DNA from: Capronia americana
Lineage: Eukaryota > Ascomycota > Eurotiomycetes > Chaetothyriales > Herpotrichiellaceae
Length of the DNA stretch: 64,000 nt
Reading direction: 5' to 3'
NCBI GenBank assembly: GCA_016110215.1
Contig: JADWQD010000002.1
Coordinates: 1,736,001 to 1,800,000 of the forward strand
Shown here: piece by piece, positions 1 through 11,146 of the stretch
Layout: every line of letters starts with the position of its first letter
Numbering within the stretch: position 1 is the first letter of the stretch
Notes under the pieces: model-generated
What the model was told of the DNA's origin: nothing
The model's input: only the letters and a program-made list of their open reading frames with translations
Databases searched by the model: none
Made by a program: the position numbers and the translations under genes

Positions 1-50
1 CAATGCCTTGCCGTGCGAAGAAACTGCTTATTTGGGCTTTGGCAGGCCCG

Positions 51-1562
51 TCACAACGTCTCCAGGAACGTGCGCACAAGTTCATCTCTCCGTCCCTGCT
101 CGAGGGTATAAAACCTTACATCCCTGAGGATGGGCGCGGGGAGTTCCTCGACCTTCATTACGCTGTTGAAGGCGTGCTTGTCTTTCTGCGCCGCGTCCTT
201 TAACAGACCTACCAGTTCTTTCCTCCTCTCCGACTCCGGCAGTTTGAGCTTGGCCACCAGGTCGCGGAACGTCTTTTCGCGCTCCTTGTCCTGGAGGTTC
301 CGGTCGGCCATCTCCGGCGCTCGTCTGAACTTACGTTTGAATTCCGGCCAGTACAGCTTGGGCGTTGCGTTCTTGTGCAGGAAACAGAGGTACTCGACGC
401 GGGGATCTCGCTTCCTGTCGGAGCGTTCGGACTCTTGGGCCTTGAGGGCTTGGATCTCGGCGATGCGGTCTTTCGACCACTGCGTGAATGCTTCTTTGCG
501 GGCGGAGGTGGTGGGGAGGGATACGTAGCGCGGATCTTCTACCGCGCGGACGTCCTCGATGAGTTTTTCGAACGTGGCGTACGGGGAGATGCCGGAGTCG
601 TCGAGTAGCGAGCGGAACAGTGCGACGGTATCCTCCTCGGTCAGGGGGAGGCCTTCCTCGTCTTCTTCGGCGGCGTCCATATCTTGACCGTCTGGGTTGT
701 CGTAGTCCCCCTCGCCGTCGCCCTCGGCTTCCATTTGGGCTAGTTGCCAGGCTATGTCGTCTTCGTTGAATTCTAGAGGCCCAGAGGGAGCGGGCGCCTG
801 CGCAGACGAAGAGAGTCGCCGTCGTTTGGATGGTTCGTCCCCTTCTCGTTGTTCGCCCTCGCCCTCGCCCTCGCCCTCGTCATCTGTGACCTCGACTTCT
901 TCGTACGAGTCGCTGTCGTGGCCGAAGTCGTGCGGGTCTACCGTCTGGGTTGGTGGCTTTGCACCCGCTGCCCTCGCATGATCGTCTGCTGTTTGTGACT
1001 TCTCTCGCGCCGACTCTTCCTTGTCGGGGGCTTTGTCTTTCTCGGCCTCTGCTTTCTTCTTCGCCTCCCACTCCAGCCTGTCCATCTCGATCACCGCCAT
1101 CATAACGTCCGGCGGGAACTTCCACAGACTCTGTTTGGTCTCGGTGTTGTGCACAAATCGTCTCCCCAGCTTGGTCTTCACGAGGATCCACGGCGCACAG
1201 TCTGGGATCGGAGCCTTCGATTTCGGTCGATCGCCTTGGTTGCCTCGCCTGCGGGAGCGATCTTGGTAGCTTTGTCCGCCTGTAAAGTGCCCGGACTGTG
1301 GGTGGGCGGCATCGTGGCTGTTCTTGTGGAATTCGTCCAGGGCCTGTATTGAGGCGCGCACGACTTGGTCGGGTTCGGTGGCGCCATAATCGATCTGCAG
1401 GGGCTGTTCTGAAGGGGCTGTTGGACGGGTGTAGGTCGATTGCTGGGTCGAGGCGTTGTAGTAGTAGGTATGTCCTGTGGGTGCTTTGTGTTCTGTCCAG
1501 CCCGGTGGAAGAGGATTCGCTGTTGGCGTGAGTGCTGCAGGGCGGTGGGTTGATTTGAGCAT
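51..1562 (-). CDS. URN1: WW and FF domain pre-mRNA splicing factor, Urn1-like
   Basis: A single-exon protein of 503 residues if translation starts at the Met at 1562. The frame is open upstream to 1796, but that part is unlike the family and lies in the promoter shared with the next gene. A WW domain occupies residues 18-48 (starts LPPGW, core YYYN). A second, degenerate WW-like segment lies near 121-153 (APWILVKT...FVHNTETKQSLWKFP). A charged acidic linker follows, then one FF domain around 312-365 (LFRSLLDDSGISPYATFEKL). One WW plus one FF is the arrangement of yeast Urn1, a spliceosome-associated protein. The role in pre-mRNA splicing is inferred from the family. It is divergent from the proteasome gene at 1818. 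Confidence 0.8.
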   Translation of the reverse strand: MLKSTHRPAALTPTANPLPPGWTEHKAPTGHTYYYNASTQQSTYTRPTAPSEQPLQIDYGATEPDQVVRASIQALDEFHKNSHDAAHPQSGHFTGGQSYQDRSRRRGNQGDRPKSKAPIPDCAPWILVKTKLGRRFVHNTETKQSLWKFPPDVMMAVIEMDRLEWEAKKKAEAEKDKAPDKEESAREKSQTADDHARAAGAKPPTQTVDPHDFGHDSDSYEEVEVTDDEGEGEGEGEQREGDEPSKRRRLSSSAQAPAPSGPLEFNEDDIAWQLAQMEAEGDGEGDYDNPDGQDMDAAEEDEEGLPLTEEDTVALFRSLLDDSGISPYATFEKLIEDVRAVEDPRYVSLPTTSARKEAFTQWSKDRIAEIQALKAQESERSDRKRDPRVEYLCFLHKNATPKLYWPEFKRKFRRAPEMADRNLQDKEREKTFRDLVAKLKLPESERRKELVGLLKDAAQKDKHAFNSVMKVEELPAPILRDVRFYTLEQGRRDELVRTFLETL

Positions 1563-1817
1563 CTTTGATCGAGGTGTATGGAGTACTTGAATCTGTCTGA
1601 AGCCATGGGAACAGATTGTACGTAGTGCTGTCGAGTGCTGTACTGAGAAAAAGTTGGTGCGATGTGATTGGCTGAGTGGCCGGCGACGCGTGAGAGAGCC
1701 GTGCCTGCATCCTGGACATGCTGTGTAGTCTTTCTTCCTACTGACCCTCACGCCTGCTTCAATTCGAGCTCCCGCACTCTTCCTCGCTCTCAGCATCCTT
1801 CCTTCTGCCAGCCCACA
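1563..1817. promoter_or_regulatory. Shared divergent promoter with a CCAAT box
   Basis: This 255-base gap separates the two divergent starts (URN1-like and PRE9). It holds an inverted CCAAT box (ATTGG at 1667-1671, context GTGATTGGCTGAG), the binding site of the fungal HAP/CCAAT-binding complex. That this site acts on either gene is inference. I saw no clear TATA box. Confidence 0.4.
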
Positions 1818-2755
1818 ATGTCTCGAAGATACGATTCAAGAGTACGTCCGTTCTTCCGTTGCTGGAGGAATACGCCGTCCGAGATGTGTGTTCCGTCAAT
1901 GCTAATCTACAACTCCGCAGACGACCATCTTCTCCCCGGAAGGTCGGTTATACCAAGTCGAATACGCGCTCGAGGCCATCTCGCATGCCGGTACAGCTCT
2001 GGGGATATTAGCACAAGATGGCATCGTGCTGGCCGCTGAGCGCAAGGTCACAAGCAAACTACTGGAGCAAGACACTTCGGCCGAGAAGCTGTATATCCTG
2101 AACGAGTATGCTGCCGTTTCCCGAGGAGGGAAGAACGAACCGCTGACAATCTGGCAGCAATATGATCTGCGCCGTAGCAGGCATGACCGCCGATGCCAAC
2201 ATTCTCATCAACTTTGCTCGGCAAGCCGCCCAACGCTACCTCCTCACCTATAACGAAGACATCCCCTGCGAGCAACTGGTGCGCCGTCTGTGCGATCTGA
2301 AGCAAGGGTACACACAACACGGTGGTCTGCGGCCGTTTGGAGTCTCCTTCATCTATGCAGGATGGGATCCGCAACGACAGTTCCAACTGTATCAGAGCAA
2401 TCCTTCGGGCAACTATGGTGGGTGGAAGGCGACGAGCGTGGGAGCCAACAACGCCAGTGCTCAGAGTCTCCTAAAGCAAGATTACAAGGAAGACTGTGAT
2501 CTCAAGGAGGCGTGCGGCATGGCAGTGAAGGTGTTGAGCAAGACAATGGACTCAACAAAACTGAGCAGTGAGAAGAGTGAGTTATGGAAAACCCACTTCT
2601 CGAGCACATACTGACACCTGACCACAGTTGAATTCGCGACCGTCGGCAAGACGAAAGACGGCAAGATCTATCACCACCTGTGGTCTGGCGACGAGATCAT
2701 GACCCTGCTGAAAGAGCACGGTCTTGCCAAGGAAGAGGAGCAAGAAACCGGCTAA
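1818..2755 (+). CDS. PRE9: 20S proteasome subunit alpha type-4 (alpha3)
   Basis: Four exons: 1818-1841, 1921-2105, 2158-2576 and 2628-2755, giving 251 residues. The splices restore the strongly conserved N-terminus [20 protein letters not shown] and the alpha-subunit signature (VEYALEAISHAGTALGI). Later family landmarks are PSGNYGGWKA, LLKQDYKE and LSSEKIEFATV. Introns are 79, 52 and 51 nt with GT/AG ends. Alpha3 is a structural subunit of the outer ring of the 20S core; in yeast Pre9 is the one non-essential alpha subunit. The C-terminus is short and acidic (KEEEQETG), without the long Lys/Glu tail of animal PSMA4. Assignment to the alpha3 type is firm from the N-terminal signature. Confidence 0.95.
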
Positions 2756-3295
2756 GATCCGGTGGAAGGTGACGATTACCACACGTACGGTACAGCCTGA
2801 GTCGCATTGAGTTGCATATCCATGCGAGGCAAAATGAAGTGTACAACTCAACTGCCCCAAGCCGGGCTCACGCCCTTGCCTAAGGTGAAACTACAGTAGC
2901 ATGATGTGGATCTCGGATGTCGGGCATCGAGGATCATATCGGGTGCCTTTCTGGGAACCCTGCACAGGGAGCACGGCGAGTCGCCCAAGTGTATGTTTGT
3001 TTCTACAATGCAGAAAAGACAAGGATACTGTTCGGGGCATAGCATAGCACCGGCGTTCACGGTGGAATTCCTTGCAAAATCCATGTCAAGCCAAGCGCGT
3101 GGTTGAACCCTAGTCATGGCCTCTTAATAACAAAGCCAGCTCTGCCACTACCGCCATAGGACTACTAAGAAGACCATATACGCTGCATGAGTTGCATTTG
3201 AGGCTGATCAAGCAGAGCACGCAGCATACGAGGCAGAAACTACGGCGAGGTACAATTCGCTGGTTGCGCCAGGTGGCCAGACCCTGCCAGACATA

Positions 3296-3427
3296 TCACT
3301 CAGCATGCTCGTGCTTTTCCTTCAATTTCTCAAGCACAGCTATTTCATCATCTATCGTGCTTTTCAGTTGCGCTAAGGTGGGCTTGTTGTCTTCAATAAG
3401 ATTGATAGGCTGAAGTCCACGAACAGG
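3296..3427 (-). CDS. Probable 3' terminal exon of an unidentified small gene
   Basis: On the minus strand a 43-codon open stretch ends in TGA at 3298-3296 and follows a CACTGTAG acceptor at 3435-3428. It reads as convincing protein: PVRGLQPINLIEDNKPTLAQ, then a charged amphipathic helix (LKSTIDDEIAVLEKLKEKHE). Immediately upstream a GTGGGA donor about 58 nt away would join an exon ending RRETIPK in frame. I could not resolve the start or further 5' exons, and I do not recognise the protein. Composition suggests a small coiled-coil protein. No gene is otherwise visible between 2756 and 4311. Confidence 0.4.
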   Translation of the reverse strand, partial: PVRGLQPINLIEDNKPTLAQLKSTIDDEIAVLEKLKEKHEHAE

Positions 3428-4311
3428 CTACAGTGAGTGCACTATTGTCACGGAAGGCATGACGCAGACGGAAGGCGCGTCCCACCTTGGGAATAGTCTC
3501 TCTCCTCTCCCTCACATCTCTCAGATAGCTCAATTACCACCCATACAGAATGATTACGCAAGGTTAACACCACCATTCCTCACAACTATGCCCAGCAAAG
3601 AGCCCGTTCCAGCCGAACGGAAACGGAATGGTACATCGTGCTCTAGGCACCCAGCCAGGTAGAGGTCAGCATGGCTGTAACGAATTGGAAATTTGAAACG
3701 GGAGCTTTGAGGCTCTTCCGACCTGCCCCTCCTTGGGGAGAAAGAGATACAGGTAGTTTCAGTTGCGGCTTCACCTTTACCTGTCCTACATGGTCTTGAA
3801 AACAATTGGACTGCACCCCGGCGTACAGACCACTGCGTCTAGTCCAAATTAGACCAAGCGTCTATTATCCTAGCCGCTGACCAGCAGGCGATAGGCTTGC
3901 TTCCTTTACTTACTTATTCCGTCCCATCAACAGCTTTAAATTACTGGCGACAACACCCACCTTGCAGATGTGGCCGCAACCAGACCGTGCACCACACTCT
4001 GGTCCTTCCAGGGTCGTGCAGTTGGTAGGCGCGTCAGGCTGAATGCCCGCCAAGCGTCCGTTTGCTGGCTGATAGATGATGTTTTCCCTTCTACCCCTCC
4101 GCGAATATGCCTTGTCTTCACTGACTCATCCAGCTCCTCGAAGGGCGAAATAGAGATCACTTGCTCTTGCAATACGCGCTGAGCAATACGAAGGGAAATT
4201 ATGACTACGTGGCTCCAGCTGTCTTACCTTTAGGAAAGCCAGCCTGATCTCGTCTCTTGCGATCTTCTTCTGCCAAACACTCCACACTACCATATCAAGG
4301 CTATTTCTAAA
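3428..4311. other. Intergenic region, no firm gene
   Basis: The stretch probably contains the unresolved 5' exon or exons of the minus-strand gene ending at 3296, and the promoter of the DUF4238 gene. A minus-strand open frame at 3554-3805 could contribute an exon but shows no family signature. I see no RNA gene or repeat. Confidence 0.4.
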
Positions 4312-6557
4312 ATGCCTCAATATCAGCACTACGTGCCTCAGTTCATTCTACGCAAGCATTCCGACTATGTGAAGCCTAAGTTGGAGGATTATGTCAACGA
4401 ACAACAGTTCAACAAGGCTCGGAGTAAGGCGAAGCGACAAGTGGCAGTGAATGTTCTGGACTTCAAGGACGGCTTCACAAAAGGGCAACTCGGTCGAAGC
4501 TCTTGCTATAAGACGTTTGGCCTTCCCGACATGTACGATGCGGAGATAGAGATCGCGTTGTCGAGGCTGGAGCGGCTTGCCTCGAAGATCATCGATGATA
4601 TCGAGGGAGATTTCTTCAGCGGCAGGCCCGCCACACTCATCGCGCGACCCCAGAAAGACCTTCTGCGGAGGTTCATCTTCATTATGGGCTATCGCAACCG
4701 CAACTTCCACCAGCGATTTGAAGGCGAAAAGGACGATTACGATTCCAACGATCGAGCCGAGCTACTAGCCTATATGAACGACAAAGGGTTCAAGACACCG
4801 AAAGACGTCTGGCTAAATAATATTCGTGCGTTCATCGACGTGGATCTCGGCCAACCAGATGAATGCTGGTCCGAGTGGCTCATGAATCATGCATACCCTG
4901 ACGACGCAAGATGGTTCTGGAAAAACATGACCACATCATATCTTTGCTTTTGCACTCCCGAACGTGCTGATGAGGAATTTGTGTTGACTGAAAATGCTTA
5001 CGGCATCTTTGAAGGACCGTCTAGCCACCTGACCTGGACTGACTGGCATACCTTCGCCCCTGTCAACCACAGACTGGTGATCGTCCTGAGAAGCCATTTT
5101 CTCGGTGGGATTCCAAACATCCCTTCCAATCTGGCAAACGCCATGGCTAAAGCGCAACGTACAGCCGTTCTGTCATTGACTTCGGTCTACGAAGATCCTA
5201 TAGCAGCCCACTCGTGGCTGGAAAATCTACCAGTCAACAGACCAGCTACAAGCTACCCGACGCTCCGGTTTTCTTCAGAGGGTAGTCCTCGCTCAACGAG
5301 ATTCACTTCAGAGGATATCTTTACCTTTCAATTTTTCCACCTGCCTAGCACTTTCGTACAAAGAATCAACTCCCTCTTTATTGAGGAGGCAATCCTGACT
5401 AACGCGATTGTTTACAAGTCGTCATCGGCGCTTCGAAAAGCTCTTGAATCGTACCTCGGAATCGAGAAACAAGGCTTAAAAATAGCGGTAGAGAAGCCAC
5501 AGGGAGAGGGGCCCGAGATCTGGCGTGCTGACCATAATGGAGTAAAGATGATGGGTGTGGCTCCTGAATACGAACGTCAGGCATATCTGGGCATGCTAGA
5601 GCGAATTGCAAGGAGTCTGGGAAGTGACTGCACGGCCAAATTCACACTAAGCACGCCCAGGTCGATCGTGATCATGCCACCTCTTCCACCTGCGTTCATC
5701 ACAAGGTACCAAAAATTTGGTAAGAAGTGACTGTTGTGTAGAAGACATGAGCTCACAATAGCTAGGCTTCGATGATTTCGTTGATTTCGTCACAAGCTGG
5801 CTTGATGATGTAGAGCAGGCTCACTTAATCAGTCAGCTTTGGGTGTGGACGAACCATGCGGTCCGGACAGAGACAATACAACTACAAACTAGTGTGCGGC
5901 GAGAACGTCTGAAGCTGGTATACGATTTGCACCCACGGAGGGTATGGCTGCACCTCCGCCTGATGCGACTATTAACAGACAGACCTCTGTTGTTGACAGC
6001 CTCCCGCGACGAATACTTACCCGACTTGGTGGCAGAGGACAATGGAGGACCCGAAGATGTGGTTATTGATTGTATGTATCCCCCACTCATTACACTCCTG
6101 GTATTCGAATTTCCGTGATTGCTACTGTACCTGATGTTCGAGACTGACATAACGTTACAATGTAGGCATGTCCCATTTCTGGCCCTCCGGAGTATCGCGA
6201 GCCATGATGAGAGCATCAGGTATGCGACAGTACTCGGAACTAAATGCGGAGAACTGTCCTTCCACATCACAAGACGAATATTTTATGGCGGCGATGAGTT
6301 ATGTCGGAAGCATCACAGATTGCGACCTACCAAGGGTGAAAGAAGCGGCTATCGAAGTTGGCAAGGAATCCAACCCGTTAGCAATAAAGGCAGCTGCGGC
6401 CAAATTAGGCTGTCCCGAGAAAATTGCCCACGAGTTGTGGATGCGGTATCAAGTGCACCGAAGATTTGAAAGCATTCTGGGGGGTGGTGGAGTGCAAGGA
6501 CAACCTATCCAGAAGCTGAAGGAGTTCCTTTTCCAGCTCTTATACCCTTTGCAGTAG
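4312..6557 (+). CDS. DUF4238 domain protein with a long C-terminal extension
   Basis: Three exons (4312-5719, 5766-6071, 6166-6557) code for 701 residues. The N-terminus has the DUF4238 hallmark HYVPQFILRKHS at residues 6-17, followed by the family pattern of a conserved Trp/Tyr-rich body up to about residue 300. The first intron is only 46 nt (GTAAGA...CTAG) and the second is 94 nt (GTATGT...TGTAG). Both splices keep frame, and intron 2 joins a Cys codon across the junction. Exon 3 encodes a predicted helical tail (PRVKEAAIEVGKESNPLAIK) with no recognised domain. DUF4238 proteins occur in bacteria and fungi and have no settled function. Without splicing the frame closes at 5730, so the 3' part depends on the intron call. 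Confidence 0.75.
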
Positions 6558-7520
6558 AGCAACCGAGATGCGCGGTTGGCGGAAGCTTGAGTAGAGGCTA
6601 CGGTGGGTTTAGGATGGGCAAAGAGAATAACGTTTAGTAATTACACGCCCATCTTAAGGCCTCTAGGAGCAACGCTTGGCCTTGTCTCTTTCCATTACTT
6701 CAAGTCCTACCCTGATCCAACCTCTGATCAGAGCGATCCAATTGGGAGGTGGGCAGGACACTCGAACTCAAAGTACACAACTCTCAGACAAAGTAGAGCC
6801 TGGGTGAAGGGGGCCAAGTTATGTTAAGTGTACGTGTATTCCGTTACGTACGGAAAGGTGAAAGCCGCAGTCGAAAATTCCTGTATCCTGGTCGTGCCGG
6901 TGTACGTGCCTGGTCAGCGTGGTCTCGGAGAGGATGGAGGACGCTGGACACCCACACACCCCACCCTCCTGAGTCATCTCAGCCTCGCGCTCAGCCTCGC
7001 GAGCCGCCACCGCCCGCCGCCACCACACGCCACCACACGCCACACGCCACATAAGGCTTCCCCTGCGCGTGTCTGGCGTGACGGGCCTTGGACCAAAAAT
7101 CCCAGATCCAAAATCCCATAATCCATAATCCAGAGTCCATAATCCGCGCAAGTTGGTCTTTGGGGTCGGGGGTCTGCGCGTGCCTAGGGGCCTCACTCCA
7201 CTAATTACTCTAGGAAGGAAGGACTTGTGTACACAGTAGGATAATACTTTGTCTCCGTACGGAGTATCCTACCGGAGTAGGTTGTTACTTGTTACTTGTT
7301 TCTTGGTACTTACAGTAGTTAATTAGGTATTTACTTACTACTTAGTCACGGCGGTTAAGCATTGGTTGCGGCCACTAATATACTCCGTGATTCTGTAATT
7401 CGTATGACACGATATGACATGACTAAATCGGAAAGAGAAGACAAGACAAGGTCTTGGCATTGTGGTCCGCCACACACCCACCGCAAACGGTAATGTGTAG
7501 TGATGATATTATTCAAGGCA

Positions 7521-7612
7521 AGTCAAGTTAAGGCAGGTCAAGTCAAGTTAAGGCAGGTCAAGTCAAGTTAAGGCAGGTCAAGTCAAGTTAAGGCAGGTCA
7601 AGTCAAGTCAGG
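7521..7612. repeat. 20-base tandem repeat, four copies plus a partial
   Basis: The unit agtcaagttaaggcaggtca occurs four times without mismatch from 7521 to 7600, followed by a partial copy (agtcaagtcagg). The perfect identity of the copies suggests recent expansion or homogenisation. No coding frame uses it. Confidence 0.95.
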
Positions 7613-7730
7613 AATAATACTGCGTACATAAGACTTGTCCTATACTATACTATACTATGGATACTGTGTCCAAAGGGCCTGAAAGACCCCTTCTCTCCCA
7701 AGGAAAATCAGCCTTGGCCTCATCTTCACC

Positions 7731-7754
7731 TGATGATGATGATCATCATCATCA
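7731..7754. repeat. 24-base perfect palindrome of GAT/ATC triplets
   Basis: Four TGA/GAT triplets meet their exact reverse complement at a central GATC (7741-7744), so the strand can fold into a perfect hairpin. It lies in an intergenic spacer and is most simply a triplet-repeat product. Confidence 0.8.
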
Positions 7755-8468
7755 TCACCATCTTCATCATCCATTCATCGCTCAGGCCAGATGACCCTCT
7801 GCGATTTCTTCTGTCCACCCTTCTCAGCATCATCATGCCATACCGTCGCGTCGACTCGCTGACAATTCGACCCCCTTCCCATGTTGAAGAGGCGAAGAAA
7901 GAACCAAGAAAAGAGTTGCTTGAACTGAGATGAGCAATTGATACCCGATCACCAGACATTCAATACAGTTCCTCCCTTTTTTTCCTTTTTTAGCTCCACT
8001 GTTTCGAATTGTAAAAATGCTGTCCTTGGCTTGCCACGATGTGTGTAAGACAGATGAGGATCATGGAAGCTGAAAACTCCGGAATCCCAAGTGGCGCCGA
8101 CCGCCAAGTCATCGCATCGGAGACGACCATGACTGTGACCATGACTGTGACTGTGACGGGACGACTCCTCGATGTGAAGCCTGAGCCCCGACTGGACTGC
8201 TGCAAGTCGTGCTCCCCTTTTTGTTCTGAATCGGTTCATCGCTGGACCGTCCAGTCTGTTGTGGTGCTCGAGGCTTGTGTGTTGGACTGTTGCAAGCCGA
8301 GCATCCGCGCGTGCGCGCGTGTGTGCAGGACCATCCATGTGGTGGTGAGGTCGTTGTCACTCATGTTGTTGTTGGTGGTGGTGTCATGTGGTGGTACATT
8401 TCATCCGTGGTGGTTTCATTCCCATTTTAATTACAGCCGTGTAAAAAAAAATCCGCGCCGCTGTCCAT

Positions 8469-9374
8469 TCACCGATCCCGTCGGATGGTGTACCGCTGGC
8501 CTGGCTCGGCGACTATGACGACGGGTTGTCGTTCAATGTGCTGGCGGCGCGACTTCTCTTCGACGTCCTGGGGGAATAAGCTGCCTTTGCCCTCGTAGAC
8601 CAACGACTTGGGTCTCTCTCGTCGTGGTTGTTCGGTCCTGTACCGCTCCTCGCGTCGCTCGTCCCGGTAGGTCGTCCTCTCTCTGCGGTCGTTCCGGCTC
8701 GAGTGGGGCTTGATCTCGACGACCTGGAAGTCGTCGTTGAGGTACCGCCGCTCCCGGGGCCGCTCGTCAACGTAGTAGTCTCTCCGTCGGGAAGGTGAGA
8801 TGGGCGAAGCCGGTGAGACAACCTTGATCGGTCTCTCGGTGGTCGGAAGTTCGCGGGTGTTGTCGACAACCACTCGGGTTGAAGTCGTCTTCATGCCCTT
8901 GTCAAAAGCCTTGATGAGGAGCGAGACAGCCTCGCAACCCACGGGAACCTGGACCTGGACACGGTCGCCGTTCTGTCGATCAATGACGGAGAATGGCTTC
9001 CCACCCTTGGCGTACAGGTACGTGGCCACGTCTCGGGCGTAGGAGAGTCCTCGGCTGCACAAGGGTCGGTCATGTCTCCAGGCATCGTATGGGTTGCGGC
9101 AGTACTCGCACTTGGCGGCGTGTTTGGCAAAGTGCTCCATGACGGAGAGTTCATCGTCCCGTGGAGCGCGGTAGGAGTCGACCTCCTTCGCGAACTCCAC
9201 GTTGCGGACAGCAGCGCCTTTCGCCATCTTTTCAACTGGGGTCGATGGTGACCTGATGATGGGGGTGATGGTCCTCGAATAACTCAAGGGGGGTGTTGAT
9301 GGGGGAGTTTGGATCTCGGCCTGCGTCCTCTTCGGGGCGCGGGTCACGGTGATGTACTGATAGCTTGGACTCAA
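8469..9374 (-). CDS. Conserved fungal protein of unknown function
   Basis: A single exon of 301 residues. After a Pro/Thr-rich N-terminus, residues about 60-140 form an ordered segment with a Cys/His cluster (HFAKHAAKCEYCRNPYDAWR, then LCSRGLSYARDVATYLY), suggestive of metal binding. The middle has a short beta-rich part (DRVQVQVPVG). The C-terminal half is highly charged and Arg/Glu-rich (RRDYYVDERPRERRYLNDD) and ends VIVAEPGQRYTIRRDR. I recall similar uncharacterised proteins in filamentous ascomycetes but can name no function. The Met at 9374 is the first in frame. Another in-frame Met at residue 50 begins MAKGAAVRNVEF and is a possible alternative start. Confidence 0.65.
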   Translation of the reverse strand: MSPSYQYITVTRAPKRTQAEIQTPPSTPPLSYSRTITPIIRSPSTPVEKMAKGAAVRNVEFAKEVDSYRAPRDDELSVMEHFAKHAAKCEYCRNPYDAWRHDRPLCSRGLSYARDVATYLYAKGGKPFSVIDRQNGDRVQVQVPVGCEAVSLLIKAFDKGMKTTSTRVVVDNTRELPTTERPIKVVSPASPISPSRRRDYYVDERPRERRYLNDDFQVVEIKPHSSRNDRRERTTYRDERREERYRTEQPRRERPKSLVYEGKGSLFPQDVEEKSRRQHIERQPVVIVAEPGQRYTIRRDR

Positions 9375-11146
9375 TGGCTATGAAGCATTGGTCCGCTTCG
9401 GGTAGTAGTAGTAGGTGACTGAACGTGGAGCCGACAGCGTGACGACTTGGTGTTGTATGCTGGTGGGATAAGCTGGCAGCCCGGTAGACTGCGACTGCGA
9501 CAACGTTGGTGAGCGCAGTGAACACTGACTTGGTACTTGGGTTCTGGGATTCAATGCGGATGTGGTGGTGGTGGTGTTGGAAGGGAAGAAGTCAATCGAG
9601 GCGGGAGTATCGAGGAGATATAGCCTCGAGGTGGGATGAGCCAATTGAGAGCAGGACACATTGGTGCATTGTTCAGCATTGGAGGGGGGATCCTTTCGGA
9701 GGGACCTTTGGTTGGAAGCCTGGAGAAGGGCTAACGGAAAGAGGCATGGGGGGTGGTCGCCAGGGGACCAAATCGCCAGGCTGCCACCGGGCCAATACAG
9801 GCATCAGGAAGTGACTGACGAACTGCTAGGGTGACTCATGATTGGAGTGGGCCATGATGGAAGCAACGCAAGCTGAGGGTCATAGGCCACAGGGCGGCAG
9901 TGTTGCTCAGAACCCTGATTGTCCCGAGCGCCCGCGTCCTGGTGGCCAGCGTGTCCAGTCGAAACGAGCAATTGTTTCGGGGCCAAAAAAGCATAGAACT
10001 TATGATGGAAGAGGCATGTACTACCTCACTGCGGGCAGGATGTTTGATAGAGGAGGAGGCAGTGTTTGCTCGATCTGTGTGGCTGCGGCTTCGCCTCGAG
10101 GCTGCCGGGGCTGATTGGCGGATATGGGGGGGTTGCTTGGGGAGAAACATGCCGGCCAGCGCGGCCGAACACCGCTTAGACACACTCGGGACAGTTCGCG
10201 CACACCGGTCACAGAAGTAGATACACACAGATGCAGAATGCAGCATGCAACATGGCGTGCACCTGCGTCTACGAGGACTCGTCCTGCAGTCATCGTCGGC
10301 AAACCAGTCATACCAAGGTTCCACGCTGCTGTCCAGGCCTGGGACTCGGCACCCCCTGCCGGAATCACGATCATCACGATAATCATTATCTCGTTGTCAC
10401 CTACTCGGTCCCTTGGTCAGCTGGCGGCCTCTGACCCGAACGGACTGTGGTGTTTCGATACAAAACACAGGTCGAGTGCGCCTTGCCAGAATGTGGCCGG
10501 CGTGTAGACAAGGACTCAGCACTGCCTCCACCAATCCCCCCGTGGCCCCTCCATCCCAGAGGCCGATTCTCATTTGTCTATGCCTGTCACCCTTTCATCT
10601 TAGCCATCACGCTTTCTCTGCCCCTCGTCATCTCCCTGTTCGCGTCCCTCATTCTGCATATCGTCCCGACAGCCAGGTCCCTGTCAAATCAGCGAAGTCG
10701 TGCAAAAGTCCCCCGCTTGTGGCCTCAGCCATGCAAGGCCGTTGATGGGGTTCTTCATCGCCCGTCTCATGTGATGCGTGACGTCGCGCTATCTACCATC
10801 ATTTGCTCCGACGGGCTTGTCGTCTTCCTCGCTGTTGCTTGCAGCTGCTGGGCGCTCGGCCTCCGCTTGCCGGCGCCCAGTCGCACCGACATGATTGTCC
10901 GTTCCAGACGTTCTAGTGCCAAGCTAAAGCATGCAAAGCCATCAGCCGACGTCTCTGAGGCTCTGAACACAGCCTCGGGACGTTGCATGAACTCGTGCCT
11001 GCGTATCCGAGCCGCCTTGTTGTGCTACTACGAGTACAAGCCCGCCCACCCAGAGCCTCGTCTCGGATAACTTCACCGCGCAAGTTTGGCAATGTCATCC
11101 ACCCGTTGCGAAACCTGACCTGCTCGTTTGCTGGGCAGTCGCAGCC
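9375..11146. other. 1.8 kb divergent intergenic region
   Basis: It separates the minus-strand gene ending upstream at 9374 from the plus-strand HET gene. Several open frames of 100-207 codons exist (for example 10447-11070, which lacks an ATG start), but none shows a domain, plausible composition or splice support. I regard it as promoter and leader sequence of the two flanking genes. Confidence 0.5.

Larger units (their letters stand above)
6558..8468. other. 1.9 kb intergenic spacer rich in simple repeats
   Basis: No gene is supported here. The spacer contains a pyrimidine-rich stretch (6950-7060), a 12-base palindrome ctccgtacggag (7253-7264), a 20-base tandem repeat (7521-7612), a GAT/ATC palindrome (7731-7754), tgactgtgac-type direct repeats (about 8129-8158) and a short alternating CG/TG run near 8307-8326. 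It lies between a plus-strand and a minus-strand gene, so it holds both 3' ends. Confidence 0.6.

Noticed and set aside
7521..7612. CRISPR-like array
   Set aside because: The copies are contiguous with no spacers, and the genome is eukaryotic.
10447..11070. 207-codon plus-strand open frame upstream of the HET gene
   Set aside because: It has no ATG at its start, no domain, and composition like its non-coding surroundings; it is most likely leader or promoter DNA.
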